Shown here: one piece after another, positions 42,842 through 50,890 of the stretch | How the letters are laid out: every line of letters begins with the position of its first letter | How positions within the stretch are numbered: the first letter of the stretch is position 1 | Assembly: GCA_965226025.1 (NCBI GenBank) | Contig: CBDDCD010000001.1 | Location: 1,612,001-1,676,000 of the forward strand | DNA length: 64,000 bases | Direction: 5' to 3' | Source: Moanibacter sp965226025 | Lineage (GTDB): Bacteria > Verrucomicrobiota > Verrucomicrobiia > Opitutales > UBA2987 | The notes under the pieces: generated by a model | Databases searched by the model: none | Seen by the model: the letters and a program-made list of their open reading frames with translations, nothing else | Told to the model about the DNA's origin: nothing | Translations under genes and position numbers: made by a program

Positions 42842-43267
42842 ATGAAAATCGCCTTGGGTGCAGATCACGCGGGCTACGGCTACAAAGAAGCCATCAAATC
42901 TCTCCTCCTCGACTCCGGCCATGAGGTGGAGGATTTCGGCACTCACAGTACTGAATCCGTCGACTATCCCCTTTTTATTCGCCCGGCGGCGGAGGCGGTG
43001 TCGCAGGGAGTATGTCAGAGAGGGGTCGTCTTCGGCGCATCAGGAAACGGGGAGGCGATGTGCGCAAACAAGGTGCAGGGTATCCGCTGCGCTCTCTGCT
43101 GGAATACCGATAGCGCCCGGTTGGCGAGCGAGCACAACAGTGCGAATATGATTTCGATAGGACAGAGGATGATCGATCAGGAAACCGCCTTCGAGATCGT
43201 CCGGACCTGGCTCGAAACCCCTTTTGAAGGCGGACGGCATCAGAGAAGAATCGACATGCTAGGCTAG
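42842..43267 (+). CDS. rpiB: Ribose-5-phosphate isomerase B (actinobacterial-type active site)
   Basis: 141 residues from the ATG at 42842. The RpiB fold is plain: KIALGADHAGYGYKEAI, then DFGTHSTESVDYPLF. The site GVVFGASGNGEAMCANK has Gly-Ala-Ser with Glu rather than the Cys-Gly-Thr of E. coli RpiB, as in the mycobacterial type where Glu acts as base. It interconverts ribose and ribulose 5-phosphate in the cytoplasm. The TAG stop is in family-1 copy i. Confidence 0.92.
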   Translation: MKIALGADHAGYGYKEAIKSLLLDSGHEVEDFGTHSTESVDYPLFIRPAAEAVSQGVCQRGVVFGASGNGEAMCANKVQGIRCALCWNTDSARLASEHNSANMISIGQRMIDQETAFEIVRTWLETPFEGGRHQRRIDMLG

Positions 43268-43332
43268 GAGTCTGGCGGACGAACTCTATCTCTTGTAGGG
43301 TGGTCGTGTGCTAAGTCCGACAGATTGCTAGC
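43263..43332. repeat. CTAG palindromic element (family 1), copy i
   Basis: GCTAGGAGTCTGGCGG to CCGACAGATTGCTAGC. Gives the TAG stops of both convergent neighbours (rpiB and the FemAB-like gene). Confidence 0.9.
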
Positions 43333-44305
43333 TTGGGGCCACCAGAATGTTCATGAGCTTCAAGATCCTGTCCCCCCAACGCAATTTGTAGTTAATACTC
43401 ATCCCGAGATCATAGACTTCGACTCCCTCGTTTGCGAGCCTCCGTATCATCTGAATCTGGGCGTGATTCCCGAGCCCGAATCGTGCATAGGATTGATCGA
43501 AACCCATCTGCAACCCTCGATAGCTTTTCCCCAACAAGCCTCCCATGACATAGGCGATATCCCTACCCTCTCGGCGGGCGAAAAGGACCCTCAATCGACC
43601 GTGCTTCGCCGCCCGTATCGTCATCTCACGATAGAAGCTGAGGTGGTCAGGGTGAAAGTAGACGCTCTCGCCCGACTTGAACTTCCATGACCTCTTCTCG
43701 ACCTCGAGGACCCGGTCGAAAGTGGAGATTCCCCCACAACCTTCGCCGTTCATCTCGAACTCAACGCCACATGAGGACAGCCTCTCTTGACCGGCTTTCG
43801 ATTGGGCCCGGAATCGTGATGAACGCCGCATGAGGAATTGCTCGAGTCCACCCGTGAGATTCGCCTGGACACAATCGGTCCCTGGAAACGTCATGACTCT
43901 CCTGAATCGTCCGATCTCCTTTTTTAGAAGCCCATGAAGCCGTGAACCCAAGGGGATCCCGCCGAGCACAACGAAGCCTCTGAGACGATCCTCCGACGAG
44001 AGGAGCCGACCCAGCATTCTGACCATGCGCTTGGGCTCCTTACCGATCAAAGGACAGGCGAAACACCAAGCCGACTCCATCGGATGCAACGCCTGGCCGA
44101 GGCCGTACAAATCGCCGCGGGCGAAAACGATCCAATGGCTATCCTCAATGTAGATCTCCGTCGGACACCCCTGGTGCATATGCAAATGGGCTGCCAGAAT
44201 CCAGTCGCTGGAAGAACAATAGTGTGCGATACCTGAAGTCGCCAATACCGACCGGTCATAAGATTCCGCCAAACCCTCAAATTCTTCCAATGCTACTCTT
44301 CTCAT
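43328..44305 (-). CDS. GNAT-fold FemAB/CelD-like acyltransferase
   Basis: 325 residues. The C-terminal half carries the Acetyltransf_6 pattern: EVEKRSWKFKSGESVYF, FYREMTIRAAKHGRLRVLF, then IAYVMGGLLGKSYRGLQMGFDQSYARFG. Members transfer acyl or aminoacyl groups to envelope or polysaccharide substrates. The start lies 29 bp inside the end of tsaD, so it is probably translated from the tsaD transcript. Substrate unknown. Its TAG stop comes from family-1 copy i. Confidence 0.75.
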   Translation of the reverse strand: MRRVALEEFEGLAESYDRSVLATSGIAHYCSSSDWILAAHLHMHQGCPTEIYIEDSHWIVFARGDLYGLGQALHPMESAWCFACPLIGKEPKRMVRMLGRLLSSEDRLRGFVVLGGIPLGSRLHGLLKKEIGRFRRVMTFPGTDCVQANLTGGLEQFLMRRSSRFRAQSKAGQERLSSCGVEFEMNGEGCGGISTFDRVLEVEKRSWKFKSGESVYFHPDHLSFYREMTIRAAKHGRLRVLFARREGRDIAYVMGGLLGKSYRGLQMGFDQSYARFGLGNHAQIQMIRRLANEGVEVYDLGMSINYKLRWGDRILKLMNILVAPS

Positions 44306-45359
44306 GGGAGGGGGTCACATCAAGGGCGAGCGAGGGAAAGAAAGAGAGGGCGAGATGGGGGGCGGGAAAGACACCGGCCGGGTCGACCCGAGAGGCGAAT
44401 GCCACCATCGAAGCATTGTCCCCGGTGTGGCGGGATTCGGCGCAGAAGAATTCCATGCCAGACATTTTCGCCAGACCCTCTAAACTCTCCCGCAGTCGCT
44501 TATTATTCGCTACCCCACCCGAGAGACCCAGACTTCGAAACCTCCCGTTTCCAATGAATTGCTCAGTCTTGACACTGAGAGCTTCAACCACGGCTGCCTG
44601 GTAGCTCGCGCAAAGGTCGGGTAGGTGCGCATCCAAGTCCCCGTCACTCATCTTCTCAAGCCGGTAGCGAAGACTCGTCTTGAGTCCGGAAAAGCTGAAT
44701 TTTGGTTCCTCCGAAGAGGTGAAGGCACGGGGAAAGTTAATGGCTCTCTCGTCTCCCTCCATCCCCGACTCTTCAATCAGAGGACCGCCCGGATACCCGA
44801 GGCCCAGTAGCTTCGCTCCCTTGTCGAGAGCCTCTCCGGCGGCATCATCGACGGTCTGGGCCAGGATTCTTAAGCTCCGGCTCCGATCGATCTCCAGAAG
44901 CAGGGTGTTACCGCCGGAAACAATCAATCCGAGGTGGGGCAGATGCTCCGCCAGACGCGAGGAAAAAGAGACCGGCTCGCTTTGATAGAAACCGATGAAG
45001 GGAGAATAGGCGTGGCCTCGAAGGTGATTGACCCCAACCAGCGGGGCGTCGAATCGCAGAGCGAGACTCTTGGCAAGGGCAATGCCGACTGCTAGACAGC
45101 CAGCCAAACCAGGACCGCAAGTCACCGCCACACCGTCAATCAATCCCTCGCCCAACCTCTCCTGCATCCCTGACAGCAATTGGGGAAAATTCTTCGTATG
45201 CTCGCGACTGGCAAGGTCCGGAACAACCCCTCCGTACGACTGATGAAGGGCAATCTGACTGTGAATCCACTCCTCGAGCACACCTCTCTCCGGATCGAAG
45301 AGAGCCAAGGCCGATTCATCACACGAACTTTCGATTGCGAGAATCACTCCAATTTGCAA
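44277..45359 (-). CDS. tsaD: tRNA N6-threonylcarbamoyladenosine synthase subunit TsaD
   Basis: 360 residues. Family signatures: ILAIESSCDESALAL at the start, HQSYGGVVPDLASREH near residues 38-54, the metal-binding HLRGH at about 112, VSGGNTLLLE, and LSGGVANNKRLRE toward the end, plus the late GDNASM. TsaD with TsaB and TsaE transfers threonylcarbamoyl to A37 of ANN-decoding tRNAs. The partner genes are not here. Overlaps the FemAB-like gene downstream and is divergent from the thioredoxin-like gene. Confidence 0.95.
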   Translation of the reverse strand: MQIGVILAIESSCDESALALFDPERGVLEEWIHSQIALHQSYGGVVPDLASREHTKNFPQLLSGMQERLGEGLIDGVAVTCGPGLAGCLAVGIALAKSLALRFDAPLVGVNHLRGHAYSPFIGFYQSEPVSFSSRLAEHLPHLGLIVSGGNTLLLEIDRSRSLRILAQTVDDAAGEALDKGAKLLGLGYPGGPLIEESGMEGDERAINFPRAFTSSEEPKFSFSGLKTSLRYRLEKMSDGDLDAHLPDLCASYQAAVVEALSVKTEQFIGNGRFRSLGLSGGVANNKRLRESLEGLAKMSGMEFFCAESRHTGDNASMVAFASRVDPAGVFPAPHLALSFFPSLALDVTPSHEKSSIGRI

Positions 45360-45382
45360 TCTATCTATTATTCGATACTGTC

Positions 45383-45892
45383 ATGATGATGCGAGGTCTG
45401 ATAACGAAGTACGGTTACGTTCTCTCCATTCTCCTTGCCGCAATCGTTGTGATCTGGGCCATCCAAGAGAATTCGGAAGAATCCGAAGGCCCGATCAGCG
45501 CAGGGATTCTCCCCTTGCAGGTGGAAATCATCAGCGGTCCTCCAATCAAAATCGATCATCCCATTCTGATCGACTTTTGGGCAACTTGGTGCGCACCCTG
45601 TCGAGATTCGATACCTCATCTGAACGGGATCTTCGCGAAGTATCAAGGACGAGGACTGCAGGTTGTCGGAATAACATCCGAAGATGAGCAGACCGTTTCC
45701 CGATCACTCAAACAGCTCCCTATTGATTATTCCGTCGCACTCGATCCAAGCCAACGCTACTTTTACCAATTTCGGATCAGCGGTATCCCTCATCTCGTCC
45801 TCATCGACGCCGACGGTGGAATTCTCTGGAGAGGGCACCCCCTCCAATTTCCCGAAAGGATTCTTGCCAGAGTTCTCGACGACGCCGGCTAG
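45383..45892 (+). CDS. TlpA/ResA-type membrane-anchored thioredoxin
   Basis: 169 residues from the ATG at 45383. One N-terminal helix (YVLSILLAAIVVIWAI) anchors it, then a thioredoxin fold with FWATWCAPCRDSIP (CxxC) near residue 68 and the cis-Pro in SGIPHLVLID. Such proteins reduce disulfides in the periplasm, for example in cytochrome c maturation. No cytochrome genes are adjacent. Its TAG stop is in family-1 copy j. Confidence 0.88.
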   Translation: MMMRGLITKYGYVLSILLAAIVVIWAIQENSEESEGPISAGILPLQVEIISGPPIKIDHPILIDFWATWCAPCRDSIPHLNGIFAKYQGRGLQVVGITSEDEQTVSRSLKQLPIDYSVALDPSQRYFYQFRISGIPHLVLIDADGGILWRGHPLQFPERILARVLDDAG

Positions 45893-45935
45893 GAATCTGT
45901 CGGTCTCTGTGCCGCAACACTCCGTCAGATCCTTA
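45889..45935. repeat. CTAG palindromic element (family 1), copy j, short
   Basis: CTAGGAATCTGTCGG to CCGTCAGATCCTTA, 47 bp. Holds the stops of both convergent genes (TAG of the thioredoxin-like gene, TGA of the protease). Confidence 0.85.
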
Positions 45936-47196
45936 ATAGCAAGGAATCCACCGCGAGGACCGCTCTGATTGCATCGATCGAAGCTTCCCGCTGCCGGTCG
46001 ATAATCGGATCGAATCCGAACTCACGCCGAAATGCTTCCTTGCCCAAATATCCACTGTGCCTCCTCTGGTGCCGCAGTTTCGTGTACTCATAGCGCTCCA
46101 GCACGATTTCAATATCAGGAGCAACTCCTTTTTGGTCGATCGTCCTTCCGCTCGGCGTAAAGTACATGGCGGTCGTCTCCCGCAGCCCGTCACCATTTCT
46201 CAATGTGAATACGCTTTGAACCGAGCCTTTTCCACGAGTCGTCTCTCCTACTATCAGCGCACGCCCCACGTCCTGCAGGGAAGCGGCCACAATCTCGGCG
46301 GAACTGGCACTAACCGTATTGACTAGGATGGCGATTGGATAACTCCTCTCACGCCGGGCCGTTTCTGAATGGTACTCACGATTTTGAGATGGAGTCCGCC
46401 CCTTGGTTGAGACAATGATCTCCCCTCTATCGAAGAATTGACCTGCTACTTCGACTGCCGCCGTCAGTAGTCCGCCCCGGTTATTTCTCAAATCAATAAT
46501 CAATCCCTTCATCCCTAGAGATTCCAGTTGGAAAAGGGTCTCGACAAACTCAGACGGCGTCTCCGCTCCGAAATTGTTAATCCGCAGGTATCCAATTCCC
46601 TCGTCGTCGAGGACCGCATTCCGGACACTCACCAGATCGACCGAGCGCCTCCAGATTTCCATTTTCAAATAGGAATCCTGACCTGGTCGGTAGACTTTCA
46701 CTCCTACCTGCGTTCCCTCGCCACCTCTCAGCACCGCCGTAATCTCCCGTAAAGAGAAATCTTCCGTATTCTTGCCATCAACCTCGACAATCTGATCGCC
46801 AGGCAGCACGCCCGCCTCAAGCGCAGGCCCACTTTCAAAAGGAGTCACAACCGTAATTCGCGAGCCGATCCGTTCGATTTCGATTCCGATCCCGACATAT
46901 TTCTGACTCGTGATCTCCTCGAAACTCTCCAGTTCTCTCTTTGGCATGTAGGCTGAGAATTGATCGAGCGACTTCAACATTCCCTCAAGAGCGGCGTGCA
47001 CAAGCCGATTGTAGCCGACTCTATCCTCCTCCACGTAATAGCGATGTACGATCCGAAGAGCGCTACCGACTCTGAAGAGGCCACGCCAATAGGAAACCGA
47101 GAGGAGCTCCCGCATGTGCGGCTGCTTGGCGCTCTGCACGAGAAAGCTAGTCACCAAAACGACTAGCAACATGGGTATGAGTGATTTTCTCAACAT
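45925..47196 (-). CDS. C-terminal processing peptidase (S41 family)
   Basis: 423 residues. Signal sequence or anchor LIPMLLVVLVTSFLVQSA, a PDZ domain about 95-180 (FESGPALEAGVLPGDQIVEV), then the catalytic domain: GLIIDLRNNRGGLL, the Ser in VNTVSASSAEIVAASLQD and the Lys in GETTRGKGSVQ. It degrades or trims periplasmic proteins from their C-termini. A C-terminal extension of ~60 residues (YEYTKLRHQRRHSGYLG) is less usual. The stop TGA lies in family-1 copy j. Confidence 0.92.
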   Translation of the reverse strand: MLRKSLIPMLLVVLVTSFLVQSAKQPHMRELLSVSYWRGLFRVGSALRIVHRYYVEEDRVGYNRLVHAALEGMLKSLDQFSAYMPKRELESFEEITSQKYVGIGIEIERIGSRITVVTPFESGPALEAGVLPGDQIVEVDGKNTEDFSLREITAVLRGGEGTQVGVKVYRPGQDSYLKMEIWRRSVDLVSVRNAVLDDEGIGYLRINNFGAETPSEFVETLFQLESLGMKGLIIDLRNNRGGLLTAAVEVAGQFFDRGEIIVSTKGRTPSQNREYHSETARRERSYPIAILVNTVSASSAEIVAASLQDVGRALIVGETTRGKGSVQSVFTLRNGDGLRETTAMYFTPSGRTIDQKGVAPDIEIVLERYEYTKLRHQRRHSGYLGKEAFRREFGFDPIIDRQREASIDAIRAVLAVDSLLLRI

Positions 47197-47357
47197 TGTT
47201 TGTCGTGAATCGTCTGGAGATCGTACAGATTTCCGGACGATTCGCGATAAACAAAAAAAGCTTGAATCCTCTAACCAGTCTCGCTTTTCTCACCCCTCTT
47301 AGAAGAATCCGGAACTAGGTAGCACGTATTGAACGACGGTCCTCTTGGAGAAACCTC

Positions 47358-47588
47358 ATGTCGAGAATCTGCGCAATTACCGGCAAGCGCCCTCATCGAG
47401 GCAGCCGTATCAGCCGCAAGGGCATACCGAAGAGAAGTGGTGGGATCGGCACCTACCTGGTCAAGAGGGTCAAGCGCTCATTTAGACCAAATCTGCAAAA
47501 GATCCGTGTCCGATTGCCGAACGGAAAAGTGACACGAATCTGGGTTTCCGCAAAAGCCATAAAAGCAGGGAAGGTCACCAAGGCCTAG
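47358..47588 (+). CDS. rpmB: 50S ribosomal protein bL28
   Basis: 76 residues; opening SRICAITGKRPHRGSRIS, the RTFKPNLQ-like segment KRSFRPNLQKIRVRLPNG, and the closing WVSAKAIKAGKV. Part of the large ribosomal subunit. It lacks the zinc-binding Cys pairs except Cys5. It stands alone without other ribosomal genes. The TAG stop at 47586-47588 overlaps, on the other strand, the TAG stop of the histidine kinase through a shared CTAG. Confidence 0.95.
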   Translation: MSRICAITGKRPHRGSRISRKGIPKRSGGIGTYLVKRVKRSFRPNLQKIRVRLPNGKVTRIWVSAKAIKAGKVTKA

Positions 47589-47612
47589 GAATCTGTCGGA
47601 CTTTGCGCTTCG
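47584..47612. repeat. CTAG family-1 arm, copy k (single arm)
   Basis: CCTAGGAATCTGTCGGACTTTGC. Only the left arm; its CTAG gives the stops of rpmB and the kinase. It also encodes the last residues of the kinase. Confidence 0.8.
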
Positions 47613-48901
47613 ACTGCTTCCAGCAGCGCCGCTTCGAGGCCGGATATTCTGATCGGCTTACTTACGTATCCATCCATTCCGGCTGCCGCGCATCTATCAC
47701 GATCGACGTCGGTTGCATTTGCCGTGATGGCTAGTATCGGTATTTCCTGTAGATCCTTCGCCACCTCTCCGTTTCGGATCCGGCGGGTCGTTTCAATGCC
47801 ATCCATGACCGGCATTTGAATATCCATCAGGACCACATCGAACTTCCCGTTTTCAAGGGCCCCTAGAACTTCCCGACCATTTTTGACGACTGTTACACGA
47901 TGTCCCAGCCGCTTCAACATTGCCAGAGCGAGACGGCGGTTGACGGCATTGTCCTCGGCTACGAGAACATTCAGGGTTGTCCCCGGTTTCCATGTCGCTC
48001 TTGGCTTCTCTCGGCTGGCAGCACGATCGGGCCCGTCTTGGGACCTGATCTCCTGAGGAATCTCCACTGTAAAATGAAAAATCGACCCCACTCCGACGCG
48101 GCTCTCGACCCATATTCGACCGCCCATCAATTCAACCAGCCTCTTCGAGATTGAAAGCCCGAGACCCGTTCCGCCAAACTGCCTCGATGTCTCCTTCCCT
48201 CCCTGCGAAAAGGGCTCGAAGATTCGATCCATATCTTCCTCCTGGATGCCAATCCCGCTGTCGGAAACCTTGAAATGCAACTGCTCCTTGAGCGTTCCCG
48301 ATCTATCCTCGCTCGATCGTCCCCCTTCCTTTGCAACATCCAGGCAAACCTTACCTTCGTGGGTGAACTTGACGGCATTTCCAATCACATTGATCAGGAC
48401 CTGCCGCAGTCGGCCCTCGTCACCTTGGAACGTATCCTGTACCTCCGCGCCTATTTGCAGTGAGAGGCCGATCTCCTTCTCCTCGAACCTACCGCCGAAT
48501 AGGTCGATCACCTTATGCAGAAAGGATCTTAGATCAAAGGCTCGCACATCCAATCTGATTCGCCTCGCCTCAATCTTCGCATGATCAAGTATTTGATTGA
48601 TTAACTCGAGCAGACTCCTCGCACTTGATTCAATAGTTCTCAGCTTATCTTGCTGATCAGTCGGCATCTCAGATTCGATAAGCAGCTGAGCCAAACCCAT
48701 GATACCACTAATCGGGGTTCTGATTTCGTGACTAAGCACGGTAAGAAAGTCGGTCTGCAACGGTGCGCCCGCGAGCGCCTCTTCTACCGAGCCACCCTGA
48801 TCTACCGCATCGAGGCCCTCACCGTTGTCCTCGCGCCCTTCCTCAATCTCCCCCTGCTCAGGAGGTTCAGTCGGGGCAGCGCCTGTCTCCCCTTCACTCA
48901 C
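47585..48901 (-). CDS. Hybrid sensor histidine kinase (HisKA-HATPase-REC)
   Basis: 438 residues from the GTG at 48901; the frame is open to 49081 but that part looks unnatural. An acidic linker (~45 residues) leads to HisKA (LTVLSHEIRTPISGIMG, His about residue 66), HATPase_c (INVIGNAVKFT, DSGIGIQEEDMDRIFEPF, GGTGLGLSISKRL) and a C-terminal receiver (LVAEDNAVNRRLAL, Asp in VVLMDIQMPVMDGIE, Lys in YVSKP). No sensor domain; the GTG overlaps the stop of a 31-codon frame encoding one transmembrane helix, which may be its anchor. Confidence 0.88.
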   Translation of the reverse strand: MSEGETGAAPTEPPEQGEIEEGREDNGEGLDAVDQGGSVEEALAGAPLQTDFLTVLSHEIRTPISGIMGLAQLLIESEMPTDQQDKLRTIESSARSLLELINQILDHAKIEARRIRLDVRAFDLRSFLHKVIDLFGGRFEEKEIGLSLQIGAEVQDTFQGDEGRLRQVLINVIGNAVKFTHEGKVCLDVAKEGGRSSEDRSGTLKEQLHFKVSDSGIGIQEEDMDRIFEPFSQGGKETSRQFGGTGLGLSISKRLVELMGGRIWVESRVGVGSIFHFTVEIPQEIRSQDGPDRAASREKPRATWKPGTTLNVLVAEDNAVNRRLALAMLKRLGHRVTVVKNGREVLGALENGKFDVVLMDIQMPVMDGIETTRRIRNGEVAKDLQEIPILAITANATDVDRDRCAAAGMDGYVSKPIRISGLEAALLEAVEAQSPTDS

Positions 48902-48993
48902 CGAATTGTTCGCTCCTCTCCTTGCTGACGAAAAATCTGCTGAAGAATCAGCATATACAACAGAACCAGGATCACCGTAAGTAGCAAATTCAT
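48898..48993 (-). CDS. 31-residue single-helix membrane peptide overlapping the kinase start
   Basis: ATG at 48993 to TGA at 48898. It is nearly all one transmembrane helix (LLLTVILVLLYMLILQQIF) with a charged tail (RQQGEERTIR). TGA overlaps the GTG start of the kinase (GTGA), the usual arrangement for coupled genes. Either a real microprotein or the displaced membrane anchor of the kinase after a one-base change. Confidence 0.5.
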   Translation of the reverse strand: MNLLLTVILVLLYMLILQQIFRQQGEERTIR

Positions 48994-49098
48994 GAATTTG
49001 TGAATTTGTGAATTTGGGGCCCTCAACCCCGATTGCCCACCCCCTCTGATTACCGGTGTCCTCGGAGAAAATGTCAACCATTCAACCCATCATATCAG

Positions 49099-49198
49099 AA
49101 GGAATCTGTCAGTATGAAGTTGGTCGCAATTGACAACCGTCAACCTACGATCCGAAGTTCAGCTCTGTTACGAAGTGCAAAGCCCGACAGATTCCTAG
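49099..49198. repeat. CTAG palindromic element (family 1), copy l
   Basis: GAAGGAATCTGTCAG to CCGACAGATTCCTAG; reading MKLVAIDNRQ...LLRSAKPDRFLG on the plus strand. Confidence 0.88.
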
Positions 49199-49200
49199 GG

Positions 49201-50043
49201 CTAAAGCGCACCCGGGGGACGCATATCCTCAACCGAAATCGGGAATTCCCGCGCCTGAATCCTGGTAAAATTGGTGGACGTGTTGGCAAAACCGCTCAAT
49301 TCCAGTTGCTCCTCAGTCCGCTTCTCATATTCTTCAATTCTGGATTGGTTGCCGCTGATTTTCTTTCCCAGCCGCTTCCTCTCTTTCTCCAACATCTCCC
49401 GCGTCGTGCGGCTCAGATTTCTCAAGAGCAACTCAGTGTGAATCTCGTTATACCGCCCCACCAGATCTTCACTCTCGGTAACGATCTCCTTGATCTTCTC
49501 GTTCGCATTCTCGATTTCGAACTGCCGCTCATAGTCAGCCTCGACCTCTCTCGACCTCAATCGAAACACCACCTCGGCCCGTCCATTTTCGATATTCGCA
49601 AGCAGCATCCCCTGTTTCGTGGCCGCAAACCGAAAAGACATCTCAGCGTTCTCAGTGTCCCAATCCTCATCACCTCGTCGCACGAATAAATGGTACTCCT
49701 TGTTCCGGTTTAACTTCGCAACCATCCTTCCATCAAGGTTCGTGTGAGATATCCCCACCGGATCGAAAGTGGTGATCAGATCTTCCCCGGATCCGTGCTC
49801 CTTCTTCGATAATTTCTCCCTCCTGATCGAATCGAGAAACTTCCTGGCGTTATTCTTCGTCAGGATGATTCCCCTTACTTGCGCCAACCCCGAAATGTCC
49901 TCCGAGGAATTAATCGTCTGAAAGATTATATCCTCATCCATCACGAATATCGGATAGAAGACTTCTTCCGCTCCCAATTCGTTCAACTGCAAACTCACGA
50001 TTGTGAGAGCGACGACAAGAATGACGGTATATGAGGGTCTCAT
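49201..50043 (-). CDS. Secreted coiled-coil protein of unknown function
   Basis: 280 residues. The start RPSYTVILVVALTIVSLQL looks like a signal peptide. A mixed alpha/beta part follows (VFYPIFVMDEDIIFQTINS, RGIILTKNNARKFLDSI, a TFDPVGISHTNLDGR segment), then a coiled coil at about 170-250 (ENANEKIKEIVTESEDLV, LLRNLSRTTREMLEKERKR). No family recognised. Its stop lies 3 bp from the right end of family-1 copy l. Confidence 0.7.
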   Translation of the reverse strand: MRPSYTVILVVALTIVSLQLNELGAEEVFYPIFVMDEDIIFQTINSSEDISGLAQVRGIILTKNNARKFLDSIRREKLSKKEHGSGEDLITTFDPVGISHTNLDGRMVAKLNRNKEYHLFVRRGDEDWDTENAEMSFRFAATKQGMLLANIENGRAEVVFRLRSREVEADYERQFEIENANEKIKEIVTESEDLVGRYNEIHTELLLRNLSRTTREMLEKERKRLGKKISGNQSRIEEYEKRTEEQLELSGFANTSTNFTRIQAREFPISVEDMRPPGAL

Positions 50044-50217
50044 AGTCGCATATCCAGCGCTTCCTAATTCCTACCCAATCTACTTGAAATGTCAGCCTAA
50101 AAATTGTTCCACCCAAGACTGAACTTCAACCTCGGACAATCCTCCACCAGCCCGGACATTTCGCACACTTCGGACAAGAAAAGGCCTTGAGCCAAACGAA
50201 CGGCATCTACACTGGGC

Positions 50218-50554
50218 TTTCAAGTCAGCGCCGCCTCCGGTGCGCTGGCACTTGCCGGACATGTCTGGGCGCAGCCCGCAAGGGCGGAGACCGATCAATC
50301 GAAGTCGAAACTTCCTCGATCCTCGAAGAAGAGCAAAAGTTGCCCGCGGATGGCACAGGGCGATCCCGCAGTTGGGAGAAAGAGTGATTACCCTCAGGTG
50401 GCAGAGCAATCCCTCAGCCTGACGGCACAGTCACACTTCTACTCAAAGCTCGATCAAGCAGTGCAACATCTCTCCCAAAGCTTTCTCCTTCGATCACCCT
50501 TTGGGTGCGGTACTGCTCTGCCACCTCCGGGTACTATTCCGTGTCGAAAACGGT
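50218..50554. repeat. ~337-bp dispersed repeat, copy 2 (inverted relative to 21147)
   Basis: Reverse-complement match to 21147-21484, with small differences only. The 50044-50886 stretch otherwise holds a gene fragment and family-1 copy m. Confidence 0.85.
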
Positions 50555-50711
50555 ATGGCCGTTGGACTCCAGAAATGTCTGAATCGCAGCGTTGTTGCTT
50601 CCGTAAAATCCAACGATCCCCACCATCGTGGCATCGAGGGAAGCTTGGATAAACAGCCAGCCCTACGACCACCCCGACACCCAATCTCCTCATGGTCTTC
50701 CAAATAGTCAT
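50549..50711 (-). pseudogene. Remnant of a small secreted protein, frameshifted
   Basis: On the minus strand, a signal-peptide-like start (MRRLGVGVVVGLAVYPSF) is in one frame and a natural-looking continuation (ATMVGIVGFYGSNNAAIQTF, LESNGHTVFDTE) in the next, ending at a TAG. The stop lies where the 337-bp repeat begins; copy 1 of that repeat also starts with codons for TVFDTE and TAG. Confidence 0.45.
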
Positions 50712-50789
50712 TGCAACCCTACATTCTCCCACAGTCAACACCTTTCAAAACTGCGTCAAACCGACTCCGCCGCACCCGGCTTACCGGGG

Positions 50790-50890
50790 CTAGGATTCTG
50801 TCGATGTTCGATTCGTCAACGATTCACAAATTTTACGGGGCTGCTATCCATCTCCACTAATTCGGAACCCACTGTTCGACAGAATCCTAG
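50790..50890. repeat. CTAG palindromic element (family 1), copy m
   Basis: CTAGGATTCTGTCGATG to TTCGACAGAATCCTAG, with one more arm ACAGAATCCTCGG at 50891-50903. The TAG of the MEMO/AMMECR1 gene lies at its right end. Confidence 0.88.

Noticed and set aside
49033..49689. Plus-strand 218-residue ORF opposite the coiled-coil gene
   Set aside because: Made of repeat-derived residues and the antisense of the 49201-50043 gene.
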